Part shown: piece by piece, positions 1-7,245 of the stretch
How positions within the stretch are numbered: position 1 is the first letter of the stretch
Layout: each line of letters opens with the position of its first letter
Assembly (NCBI GenBank): GCA_910586675.1
Contig: CAJUJO010000007.1
Coordinates: 1 to 54,777, forward strand
DNA: 54,777 nucleotides
Direction: 5' to 3'
DNA from: an uncultured Christensenellaceae bacterium
GTDB taxonomy: Bacteria; Bacillota; Clostridia; Christensenellales; Borkfalkiaceae
The notes under the pieces: generated by a model
The model's input: the letters and a program-made list of their open reading frames with translations, nothing else
What the model was told of the DNA's origin: nothing
Database searches by the model: none
Program-made: the position numbers and the translations under genes

Positions 1-38
1 TCCTCTCAACCCGTATAATTATGATATGATACACTATA

Positions 39-67
39 ATTGTATTACAACATTTTAGGAATTTCAA
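39..67 (-). promoter_or_regulatory. Promoter of a gene beyond the left edge
   Basis: On the minus strand a TTGAAA -35 (62-67) and TACAAT -10 (39-44) are separated by 17 bp. A purine-rich AGAGGA lies at the extreme left edge, as a ribosome binding site would. The gene itself lies outside the window. A perfect 14-bp palindrome (115-128) sits upstream. Confidence 0.6.
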
Positions 68-174
68 GTGTTTTTCGACAAATTTTTGAAAATAGTCGAA
101 AACTTTCACACTAACACAATATATTGTGGGTCAGCTTCCCGCAACGTAGGAAATTTTTGCGGAAAAAGTAAAAT

Positions 175-219
175 TTTATATAAAAAACACCGCCCGCGCG
201 GAATTTTCCGCGCGGGCGG
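175..219 (-). terminator. Intrinsic terminator of the mnmE-lysR operon
   Basis: A 13-bp GC stem (arms within 190-219, AATTT-like loop) is followed on the minus strand by a T-rich run (181-189). It lies just after the lysR stop. Confidence 0.85.
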
Positions 220-240
220 CACAGCTGACACTGCGCTATT

Positions 241-1140
241 TTATTTTTCTTCGGGCGACTTCAACAAGTCGAGAAAGGCGCGGAGCGCAAAGGTCATGCC
301 CGCGTTTTTGGGGAGCGCCACCGCGACCGAACGGGCGGGCATGGCGGGCTTTACGTTCAGCTCGAAGAGCCTGCCGTCGCTCAACTTGTTCAATGCGTAT
401 TGGCGGGGAATGCAACCGACGCCCATTCCTTCGACGACGAGCCGCTTCATAAATCCCCAGCTGTCCACCTCCACCGCAGGTTGTACGTTAACGCCCAAAC
501 TCTTGAAATAGGAATCCACCGCGACCCGCGCGACGGTGTTGCTCTGCAAAAACACGAGCGGGTATTTTTCCAAATCCCACACGGAAAGCTCCTTGCCGCG
601 CAGCTCCTCGAACGCGCGCCCCGCGATAAATACGTCGTTTAACAGCATAATAGAATCGGTAATGCGGATTTCGTCGTCCTCGGGCACGGGAAGGTTCAAA
701 AAGCCGACGTCGCAACGGTTGGTTTTAAGCTGCTCTATGGTAACCGGCGAGACGTCGGACAAAAGCTCGAACCGCACGTCGGGATACAGCTTGCGGTATT
801 CCACGAGCTTGTCGGCGAGACAGTATTGAAAAATGGTCTCGGAAGCGCCGATGCGGAGGGTGCCCGTCGCGCTCTGTTTGAGCTCGGACAGCTTGTCTTC
901 CACCCCGTTTAAGAGGGAAAGCGCCTGCTCCACGTTGTCGTAAACGAGCCGCCCGCCCTGTGCGGAGAGCTCCATGCCGCGGTGCGTGCGGTTGAACAGC
1001 GGCGTGCCGAGCTGGTTTTCCAGCTGCTTGATCGCCTGCGACACGGCAGGCTGGGAGATATACAGCTCCTCCGCCGCCTTGGTAAGGCTGCCGCACCGCG
1101 CCACCGTGTAAAACACTCTGTATAAATCGAGATTTACCAT
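241..1140 (-). CDS. LysR-family transcriptional regulator
   Basis: This 299-aa protein is full length for a LysR-type regulator. The N-terminal winged HTH (about residues 3-62, recognition region around TKAAEELYISQPAVSQAIKQ) is followed by a linker helix and a periplasmic-binding-protein-like effector domain (about 90-295). Such proteins bind DNA as tetramers and respond to a small molecule. The ATG follows AAGGGG, and only 22 bp separate it from the upstream mnmE stop, so it is probably co-transcribed with mnmE rather than diverging from a target gene. The usual divergent target is therefore not visible and no effector can be inferred. The gene ends in a strong terminator. Confidence 0.93.
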   Translation of the reverse strand: MVNLDLYRVFYTVARCGSLTKAAEELYISQPAVSQAIKQLENQLGTPLFNRTHRGMELSAQGGRLVYDNVEQALSLLNGVEDKLSELKQSATGTLRIGASETIFQYCLADKLVEYRKLYPDVRFELLSDVSPVTIEQLKTNRCDVGFLNLPVPEDDEIRITDSIMLLNDVFIAGRAFEELRGKELSVWDLEKYPLVFLQSNTVARVAVDSYFKSLGVNVQPAVEVDSWGFMKRLVVEGMGVGCIPRQYALNKLSDGRLFELNVKPAMPARSVAVALPKNAGMTFALRAFLDLLKSPEEK

Positions 1141-1162
1141 AAACGCCCCTTTTCTTTATTTC

Positions 1163-2452
1163 TTATTTGCCTACGCAGAATTTTGCGAATATCTCGTTTA
1201 TCACGGCTTCAGAAGCCGTTTCGCCGCTCAGCTCGCCGAGCGCAAGCCAAGCCGCCTTCACGTCCTCGGCGTACAGCTCGGCATACAGCCCGCCCTCCGC
1301 CGCCGCAATCGCCCGCGCCGCCGCTTCCGCCGCGCGCTCCACCGCGCGGTAGTGCCGCTCTTCCATCAGATACGCGCCGTCCAAGTCCTCGCCCGCGCCG
1401 CGCGCGTACATGAGCGCTTTGAGCGCTTCCAGCCCCTCGCCCGTCAGCGAGGACAGGTTTACGTCGCAGCCGCTTTGCTTTTGAATATCGCACTTCGCCC
1501 CCACCGTAACGACGGGCGTTTCCTTCGGGAGCGCGGGGAGCGTTTCCCCCTCCTCTTTGAGCCAAATCACGAGGTCGGCGGCTTTGACCGCGTTTTCCGC
1601 GCGGCGAATGCCCTCGCGTTCGATTTCGTCGCCGCTCTCGCGCAAGCCCGCCGTATCCGTCAAACGGAAGAGAACGCCGTTAATTTCGAGCGAGCCCTCC
1701 ACCGCGTCGCGCGTGGTGCCCGCCACGGGCGAGACGATCGCCTTATCGCAGCCGAGGAGCGCGTTGAGCAGCGAGCTCTTGCCCGCGTTGGGCTTGCCGC
1801 AGATGACGGCGTTTACGCCCGATTTTATCTTCCTGCCCGCGCGGTACTGTTTCAGAAGCGCGGAAAGCCCCGCTTGAACTTCCTTTAAGCGAAGAACGAC
1901 CTCTTCCCGCGATTGCGCGTTTAAGTCCTCTTCCGGGTAATCCACGTCGGCGTCGATGCTCGCAAGGCACTCGGTGAGAAGAGCTTGCAATCTCTTGCCC
2001 TCGTTCGTGAGCTTTTCGCCGTACAACATAAACCCCGCCCGAACCTGCGCGCGCGCTTCGGCGTTGATCATGTCCGCCATGCCCTCCGCAGCCGAAAGGG
2101 AAAGTTTTCCGTTCAAAAAGGCGCGCTTGGTAAATTCACCCCGCTCCGCCGCCCGCGCGCCGAGGGCGAGCGTTTGTTCCAGCACGCCGCGCGCGATTTC
2201 CGTTCCGCCGTGGCAGTGGAATTCCACGGTATCTTCGCCCGTGAACGACTTTGGCGCGCGGAAGTACACGCACATGCCGTAATCCTCGAAGGAGCCGCAA
2301 TCGATTTTCCCCGCATACATCACGTTGGGGAGATATTCCCCCCTGCGGGAGAACATGCGCCGCGCGATCGAAAGCGCGCCCTCCCCGCTCATGCGGACGA
2401 TGGCGACCCCGCCCCGACCGGGCGCCGTTGCGATGGCGGAAATTACGTCCAT
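1163..2452 (-). CDS. mnmE: tRNA uridine-5-carboxymethylaminomethyl(34) synthesis GTPase MnmE
   Basis: MnmE works with MnmG to modify the wobble uridine of certain tRNAs. The N-terminal tetrahydrofolate-binding domain occupies about residues 1-115. The G domain shows a P-loop GKPNAGKSS (219-227), TTRD (246-249) and DTAGLR (266-271). The protein ends with the diagnostic FCVGK, carrying the conserved C-terminal cysteine (C426). At 429 aa it is slightly shorter than usual (about 450-460). The G4 position reads AKCD instead of NKxD, a departure from the classical guanine-specificity motif. It is first in a two-gene operon with the LysR regulator and has its own promoter. Confidence 0.96.
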   Translation of the reverse strand: MDVISAIATAPGRGGVAIVRMSGEGALSIARRMFSRRGEYLPNVMYAGKIDCGSFEDYGMCVYFRAPKSFTGEDTVEFHCHGGTEIARGVLEQTLALGARAAERGEFTKRAFLNGKLSLSAAEGMADMINAEARAQVRAGFMLYGEKLTNEGKRLQALLTECLASIDADVDYPEEDLNAQSREEVVLRLKEVQAGLSALLKQYRAGRKIKSGVNAVICGKPNAGKSSLLNALLGCDKAIVSPVAGTTRDAVEGSLEINGVLFRLTDTAGLRESGDEIEREGIRRAENAVKAADLVIWLKEEGETLPALPKETPVVTVGAKCDIQKQSGCDVNLSSLTGEGLEALKALMYARGAGEDLDGAYLMEERHYRAVERAAEAAARAIAAAEGGLYAELYAEDVKAAWLALGELSGETASEAVINEIFAKFCVGK

Positions 2453-2529
2453 ATCCTTCTCCTTTTTTATAGCAGCTCCCGCGCCGTTCCCAAATCGGGA
2501 CGGGCAAGGTATAACCTGTATTTATACCT

Positions 2530-2558
2530 ATTATACAAGCGAGAAAACTTGCTTGCAA
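2530..2558 (-). promoter_or_regulatory. Promoter of mnmE
   Basis: Minus-strand TTGCAA (2553-2558), 17-bp spacer, TATAAT (2530-2535). It lies 78 bp upstream of the mnmE ATG. Confidence 0.75.
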
Positions 2559-2697
2559 GGGTTTTCGAGCGCCGTATTCAAACTTTAATGCGTTTTTCGC
2601 AAGAAAAACGGCGGCGCGATAGCGGCGCAAAAAAATCTTTGATTTTTTGCATTGCTATGTTATTATATCACGCCGCGCGGCGTTTGTAAACACTTCC

Positions 2698-2732
2698 GCA
2701 AAGAAAAAAGAGCGCCCGATGCGCGCTCTTTT
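2698..2732 (-). terminator. Terminator of the ecfA1-truA-membrane protein operon
   Basis: A 10-bp stem (2706-2715 with 2723-2732) is followed on the minus strand by TTTTTTCTTT. It begins right after the stop codon of the 293-aa membrane protein. Confidence 0.85.
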
Positions 2733-2735
2733 CGT

Positions 2736-3617
2736 TCAGTTTCCGCCGCCTTTCCCGCCGCCCGAAAATTCTTCGAACGGGTCGCCGTTATTGCCGCCGC
2801 TCCCGCCGGAACCGCCGCCAAAATCGGAAAACGGGTCGTCCGCGGGGGGATTGCCGTTCGGCGCTCCGCCGTTCGCCCCGCCGTAAGGGCTACCGTAACC
2901 GTCGCCGTAACCTGCGCTCCTGCGCGCAAAGTCCTCCGCGCGGCGGCGCATATATTCGTTATAGTCCACGGGCGCGTTGTTGCGCACCGCGAAAAGCACG
3001 AACCCGCGCAGCGGAAGCACCGCGCTCAAAAAGGTCATCAGGAAGGGGCCGCGCGCGTAGTACTTGCGGTAAAGCGCATTGAACACCACGCAGAAGAGAA
3101 TGATTTCCACGAAGGAAAGCAGATACGCGAGCAAGGAAAACCAGCGCATGCCGTCGTACATCCAGAGCATATTATCGGGAATGAGCGAAGGATCTAACTT
3201 CATCAGCCGCAAGTCGTTTTCCTTATATTCCACGTGATAGGGTAAAAGGCACATATTGGACGTAAGATAAAGCGCGTTCATCGCAACGTACGCGATTTCC
3301 ACGAGCATGGCGTAAAGCCCCGCACGCTTCATTTTCTGCCCGAAGAAATTGGCTTCCCCCGCTAATTTGCCCGCATAGTAGGTGTTTGCGAAGGGCAGAA
3401 ATCCCAAGAAGCTGTGCTTCATGCCCTGCTTTTTCGCCATAGCGTGCATGCCGATGCCGCCGAACACGAGACATATTACGTACAGCCCGCCCGCAACGCT
3501 GAGGCATATCTCGTAAAACAGATAGACCTGCGCGATCGCTTCTTCCAGCGTTCCGCCGATTTGGAAGAGCTGCAGCATGAGCGACTGCGCCGCGCTCGTC
3601 CATTCAAAAAATTCCAT
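2736..3617 (-). CDS. Membrane protein with glycine-rich cytoplasmic tail
   Basis: I do not recognise this 293-aa protein. It has about four to five hydrophobic segments: around 35-57, a short one near 70-80, around 100-120, around 160-185 and around 190-210. A hydrophilic tail from about residue 220 is very rich in Gly, Asn, Pro and Ser. The overall pattern resembles uncharacterised Clostridia membrane proteins with disordered C-termini. It follows truA by 3 bp, so it is the last gene of the ecf-truA operon and shares its terminator. Membership in that operon does not by itself link it to vitamin uptake. Confidence 0.8.
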   Translation of the reverse strand: MEFFEWTSAAQSLMLQLFQIGGTLEEAIAQVYLFYEICLSVAGGLYVICLVFGGIGMHAMAKKQGMKHSFLGFLPFANTYYAGKLAGEANFFGQKMKRAGLYAMLVEIAYVAMNALYLTSNMCLLPYHVEYKENDLRLMKLDPSLIPDNMLWMYDGMRWFSLLAYLLSFVEIILFCVVFNALYRKYYARGPFLMTFLSAVLPLRGFVLFAVRNNAPVDYNEYMRRRAEDFARRSAGYGDGYGSPYGGANGGAPNGNPPADDPFSDFGGGSGGSGGNNGDPFEEFSGGGKGGGN

Positions 3618-3620
3618 ATC

Positions 3621-4394
3621 TTACTCCTCCGTTCCGCAAAAGAGCGGAACGCCGTAATCCACGCTTAACAGTTTCAAGCCCTTGGCGGGCATTGTTTTAG
3701 CAAGCGTTTCCCGCCTGCCCGTCTCGAACGCGCGCAATATCTCCGTTTCCCGCCGCCTTCCGCAGCCGATTTCAAAGATTTCACCCGCAAGAATGCGCAC
3801 CATATTATATAAAAACCCGTTGCCGCATACGGCGAGCCCGTAAAACGCCGCGCCGCCCTCTTCCCGCTCTGAAACGGATACGGAATACACCGTCCGCACG
3901 CTCGTCTTTGCCGAAGAGCCCGCCGCGCAAAATGCTTTGAAGTCGTGCTCGCCCTCTATAAGCTTCGCCGCCGAACGCATTTTTCCGAGGTCGGGTTTTT
4001 CTTTGAGCCGCACGGCGTACCGATCGAACAGCGGCAATTCGCAGGGCGCGGAATACGCCGTATAGACGTAAGTTTTTTTCTTCGCGCCGCGCGTGCAGTC
4101 GAACCCTTCGGGCGCAGCCGCGCTTTTCAACACGCGCACGTCGGGCGGAAGGAGCGCGTTGAACGCTTCCCGCAGCCGTTCGGGCGGAACGGGCGTTTGC
4201 GCGTCGAGGTGGCAGACCTGCCCGAGCGCGTGCACGCCCGCGTCCGTCCTGCCGCTCCCCGCGACTTTTGTCTTACAGCCGAACAGCTTTTCCGCCGCTC
4301 CTTCCAGCTCGCCCTGCACGGTGCGCGCGTTTTTCTGCACCTGCCAGCCGCAAAAGTGCGTGCCGTCGTAGCTGAGCAAAAGCGCGTATCTCAT
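3621..4394 (-). CDS. truA: tRNA pseudouridine synthase A
   Basis: TruA isomerises U38-U40 in the anticodon stem-loop. The 257-aa product begins MRYALLLSYDGTHFCGWQ, a typical TruA start. It carries the catalytic motif GRTDAGVHA with the nucleophilic Asp at residue 51. The ATG at 4394 overlaps the ecfT stop as ATGA, so translation is probably coupled. A longer in-frame extension upstream would run into ecfT and is not supported. The order ecfA1-ecfA2-ecfT-truA is conserved in Firmicutes. Confidence 0.95.
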   Translation of the reverse strand: MRYALLLSYDGTHFCGWQVQKNARTVQGELEGAAEKLFGCKTKVAGSGRTDAGVHALGQVCHLDAQTPVPPERLREAFNALLPPDVRVLKSAAAPEGFDCTRGAKKKTYVYTAYSAPCELPLFDRYAVRLKEKPDLGKMRSAAKLIEGEHDFKAFCAAGSSAKTSVRTVYSVSVSEREEGGAAFYGLAVCGNGFLYNMVRILAGEIFEIGCGRRRETEILRAFETGRRETLAKTMPAKGLKLLSVDYGVPLFCGTEE

Positions 4395-5209
4395 GCCACG
4401 CTCCCGCCGCAGTAGATACCGAGCAGGACGACCCCCGCAACCAAAGCGGCAATCAGAAACAGCCCTATCAAATCCCGCCAGCCGAACGTGAGTTTCTTGT
4501 ACTTGGTGCGCTTTTTTCCGCCCGTGTAACAACGGGCGTCCATCGCGTCGCCCAGCTCGTCCGCACGGCGGAACGCCGAAAGCAAAAGCGGTATGAGCAC
4601 GGGTACGATGGCGCGCACGCGCTTGACGATGCCGCCCGTTTCAAAATTGGCGCCGCGCGCCTTTTGCGCGTTCATAATGCGTTCCGTTTCGTCCATGAGA
4701 ATGGGGATAAAGCGGAGCGCGATGCTCATAATAAGCGCCAGCTCGTGCACGGGGAAGCGGATCCACTTCAAGGGCGTGAGCAGGCTTTCGATGCCGTCCG
4801 TTAAGGCGACGGGCGTCGTCGTAAAGGTCAGAAGCGAGGAACACATGACGAGAAGAAACAACCTCGACACGAGAAAGGCGCTGAAAATTAACCCTTCCTT
4901 GGTAACGTGGAAAATGCCCCATTCCCAATAGACGGTCGCGCCCGTATAAAAAAAGGTGTTGAGCACCGCCGTGAACAGCACGATGAACAGAATGCCCTTG
5001 ATGGAGCGCAGAACCTTTTTGAGCGGGATACGGGAAAAAATCACGGCGAGGACGAGCACGCCCAAACACGCGGCGAGCCCGTAAAAATTCTTCGCCAAAA
5101 AAATCGCCGTAATATACGCGATAAGGAAAACTAATTTCAGCCGCGGGTCCAGCTTATGCACGAAGGACTGCACGGGATAGTATTGTCCGAAAGCGACGTC
5201 TTTTAACAT
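4391..5209 (-). CDS. ecfT: ECF transporter transmembrane component EcfT
   Basis: EcfT (272 aa) is the membrane scaffold that couples the two ATPases to interchangeable substrate-binding S components for vitamins. It has several hydrophobic segments (around 25-60, 75-95, 105-135, 150-170, 245-268). The two cytoplasmic coupling helices carry the family's short Ala-Arg-Gly type motifs (QKARGA and MDARCY, about residues 182-230). It sits 9 bp after ecfA2 and overlaps truA by 4 bp. FolT, encoded at 51 kb, is a plausible S partner. Confidence 0.94.
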   Translation of the reverse strand: MLKDVAFGQYYPVQSFVHKLDPRLKLVFLIAYITAIFLAKNFYGLAACLGVLVLAVIFSRIPLKKVLRSIKGILFIVLFTAVLNTFFYTGATVYWEWGIFHVTKEGLIFSAFLVSRLFLLVMCSSLLTFTTTPVALTDGIESLLTPLKWIRFPVHELALIMSIALRFIPILMDETERIMNAQKARGANFETGGIVKRVRAIVPVLIPLLLSAFRRADELGDAMDARCYTGGKKRTKYKKLTFGWRDLIGLFLIAALVAGVVLLGIYCGGSVA

Positions 5210-5218
5210 AGTTCCCGA

Positions 5219-6130
5219 TTATTTTTTCAACGCGAGCACTTTCGCGATGAAATCCTCCGTGGTAAAGTCGCATTCGAGCGCGACGCCGCGCTTTGCAAGC
5301 GCGGAACACAGCTTTGCCGTGAGCGGCACGTCCAGCCCGAGCGCGGTGAGTTCATCCGCACGGCGGAACAGCTCGCGCGGCGGAAGCACGAATTTCACTT
5401 CCCCTTCCGAAAAGACGGCGGCTTTGGTGCAGTTTTCGGCAATCTCGTCCATATCGTGCGAGACGATGACGACCGTCTTGCACCACTCCCGGTGGAGCTT
5501 GTGCAAAAGCTCCATGATCTCCTTTTTGCCGAGCGGGTCGAGCCCCGCCGCGGGCTCGTCCAAAACGAGAATTTCGGGGCGGGTTACGATGACGCCCGCG
5601 ATGGCGACGCGGCGCTTCTGTCCGCCCGAAAGCTCGAACGGGGAAACATCCTTCACCTCGTCGTACGAAAGCCCGACGATTTCGAGCGCGGCGCGGACGG
5701 CGTTTTCCGTCTGCTCCTTCGTCGGCTTTTCCTTGGCGAAATTTTTCAGCCCGAACGCCACGTCCTCCTTCACCGTTTCGGCGAAGAGCTGGTATTCGGG
5801 GTACTGAAACACCATGCCCACGTGCGAGCGCAGGGCGCGGAAATCCGTCTTTTTGTCGGTCAAATCGTAATCGCCCACTTTTAAGACGGCGGGCGGGGGC
5901 GGCGTCTGCCCCTTCTTCACCTTCTGTTTTTTAGCGCGCTTTAACGAAGACGGCACGCGCAGAAGCCCGTTCAGGTGCTGCACGAAGGTGGACTTCCCGC
6001 TCCCCGTGTGCCCGATGATCCCGAAAAACTCCCCTTCCTCGACGGTGAGCGCAACGTCTTTGAGCGCGCGCGAAGCGAAGGGAGATTTCGCGTTATAGGT
6101 ATAATTCAGGTGTTCGGCTACGATACGCAT
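5219..6130 (-). CDS. ecfA2: ECF transporter ATP-binding protein EcfA2
   Basis: ABC ATPase of 303 aa. Walker A GHTGSGKST is at 40-48, followed by a Q-loop FQYPEYQLF, a signature LSGGQKRR, Walker B ILVLDEP and an H-loop SHD. It pairs with EcfA1 to energise uptake through EcfT. A basic and proline-rich insertion of roughly 20 residues (about 62-85) follows the Walker A helix and is longer than in typical homologues. The start overlaps the end of ecfA1 by 13 bp, indicating coupled translation. Confidence 0.95.
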   Translation of the reverse strand: MRIVAEHLNYTYNAKSPFASRALKDVALTVEEGEFFGIIGHTGSGKSTFVQHLNGLLRVPSSLKRAKKQKVKKGQTPPPPAVLKVGDYDLTDKKTDFRALRSHVGMVFQYPEYQLFAETVKEDVAFGLKNFAKEKPTKEQTENAVRAALEIVGLSYDEVKDVSPFELSGGQKRRVAIAGVIVTRPEILVLDEPAAGLDPLGKKEIMELLHKLHREWCKTVVIVSHDMDEIAENCTKAAVFSEGEVKFVLPPRELFRRADELTALGLDVPLTAKLCSALAKRGVALECDFTTEDFIAKVLALKK

Positions 6131-6939
6131 TTTGCAATCTCCTCCGCAAGGACTTCGGTATCCAGCGTATCGCTCACCGAAACGCCGCCCTCCTGCAATT
6201 TTTTGCAGATATAGCCGATGCGCGGCAGAGCAAGGTTGTACGTTAAAAGCTCTTCATGCCGTTCGAAAATTTCCGCGGGCGCGCCCTCCATGACGATTTC
6301 CCCCTTGTTCATGACGACGGCGCGGTCTGCAAGCAGCGCCTCTTCCATGAAATGGGTGATGAGCAAAACGGTAATTCCCTCCTCTTTGTTGAGGCGGGTT
6401 ACGACGTCGATGATTTCCTTTCTGCCGCGCGGGTCGAGCATGGCGGTAGACTCGTCAAGTATCATGACCTTGGGACGGAGCGCCAACACGCCCGCGATGG
6501 CAATGCGCTGTTTCTGCCCGCCCGAAAGGCGCGTGGGCGTGGAATGACGGTACTCCTCCATGCCGACGGCGGCGAGCGCGAAGGAAATGCGCTCACCTAT
6601 CTCTTCGCGCGGAAGCCCGATATTTTCGGCGCCGAACGCCACGTCGTCCTCCACGATGGAAGCCACCGTCTGATTGTCGGGATTTTGAAACACGAGCCCA
6701 ATATTCTTTCGGATCTCGTATAAATTCTTGCCGCCGACGGGCATGCCGAAGGCGGTGATCTCCCCTTCGTCGGGCGAAAGCAGACCGTCGCAAAGGCGCG
6801 CGAGCGTGCTCTTGCCGCTCCCGTTATGCCCGAGGACGGCGACGAATTCCCCTTCCTCTACGGAAAAATTCAATTTTTTTATGGCGAACGCTTCGTTTCC
6901 GTAGGAAAAGCTCACGTCCTTGAATTCGATGACTTTCAT
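6118..6939 (-). CDS. ecfA1: ECF transporter ATP-binding protein EcfA1
   Basis: ABC ATPase of 273 aa, first gene of the operon. Walker A GHNGSGKST (37-45), Q-loop FQNPDNQ, signature LSGGQKQR, Walker B VMILDEST and H-loop THF are all present. It forms the ATPase heterodimer with EcfA2. A strong promoter lies just upstream. Confidence 0.95.
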   Translation of the reverse strand: MKVIEFKDVSFSYGNEAFAIKKLNFSVEEGEFVAVLGHNGSGKSTLARLCDGLLSPDEGEITAFGMPVGGKNLYEIRKNIGLVFQNPDNQTVASIVEDDVAFGAENIGLPREEIGERISFALAAVGMEEYRHSTPTRLSGGQKQRIAIAGVLALRPKVMILDESTAMLDPRGRKEIIDVVTRLNKEEGITVLLITHFMEEALLADRAVVMNKGEIVMEGAPAEIFERHEELLTYNLALPRIGYICKKLQEGGVSVSDTLDTEVLAEEIAKCVS

Positions 6940-6964
6940 CTGCCGCCCGAAAGAATTTTCCCTT

Positions 6965-6993
6965 ATTATACCATTATCCGCGCATATTTACAA
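6965..6993 (-). promoter_or_regulatory. Promoter of the ecfA1 operon
   Basis: Minus-strand TTGTAA (6988-6993), 17-bp spacer, TATAAT (6965-6970), 26 bp upstream of the ecfA1 start. Confidence 0.75.
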
Positions 6994-7046
6994 TGAAAAA
7001 GGCGTGAAAATTCACAAAACGCCGATAAAAATTTTTTGCGAAAAGC

Positions 7047-7075
7047 TTGTAAAAAAATTTTTACTGTGTTACACT
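7047..7075 (+). promoter_or_regulatory. Promoter of the hairpin leader RNA
   Basis: Plus-strand TTGTAA (7047-7052), 17-bp spacer, TACACT (7070-7075). The expected transcription start (about 7082) coincides with the first base pairs of the long hairpin at 7080-7171. Confidence 0.55.
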
Positions 7076-7079
7076 GTAA

Positions 7080-7231
7080 TTACCACACAAAACCGAATAA
7101 TTATCTCACAAGGTACACAATATGGCATTGTGTATCTCTTATTCCTTGTGGGATATGGTTTTGTGTGGTAACAAACTTCGGAGATACCGTGCAGTGTGTT
7201 TCCGAACTTTGGAAGCACACTTTTTTATTTT
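7080..7231 (+). ncRNA. Candidate attenuated leader or small RNA: ~90-nt hairpin plus terminator
   Basis: A three-tier inverted repeat is visible. The outer stem is 15 bp (7080-7094 with 7157-7171), the middle stem 11 bp with one G-U (7103-7113 with 7144-7154), and the inner stem a perfect 8 bp (7114-7121 with 7127-7134) around a 5-nt loop. It is followed by an 11-bp intrinsic terminator (7193-7203 with 7211-7221, then a T-run to 7231). The ribosome binding site AAGGAG of the zinc-ribbon gene starts one base later. TTCGGA at 7177-7182 can pair with TCCGAA at 7201-7206, which would break the terminator. No known riboswitch class is recognised. Confidence 0.5.
7193..7231 (+). terminator. Intrinsic terminator in front of the zinc-ribbon gene
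   Basis: Stem AGTGTGTTTCC / GGAAGCACACT with a 7-nt loop, then TTTTTATTTT. It lies between a promoter and the gene's ribosome binding site, the position of an attenuator. Confidence 0.7.
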
Positions 7232-7245
7232 AAGGAGATCCCACA

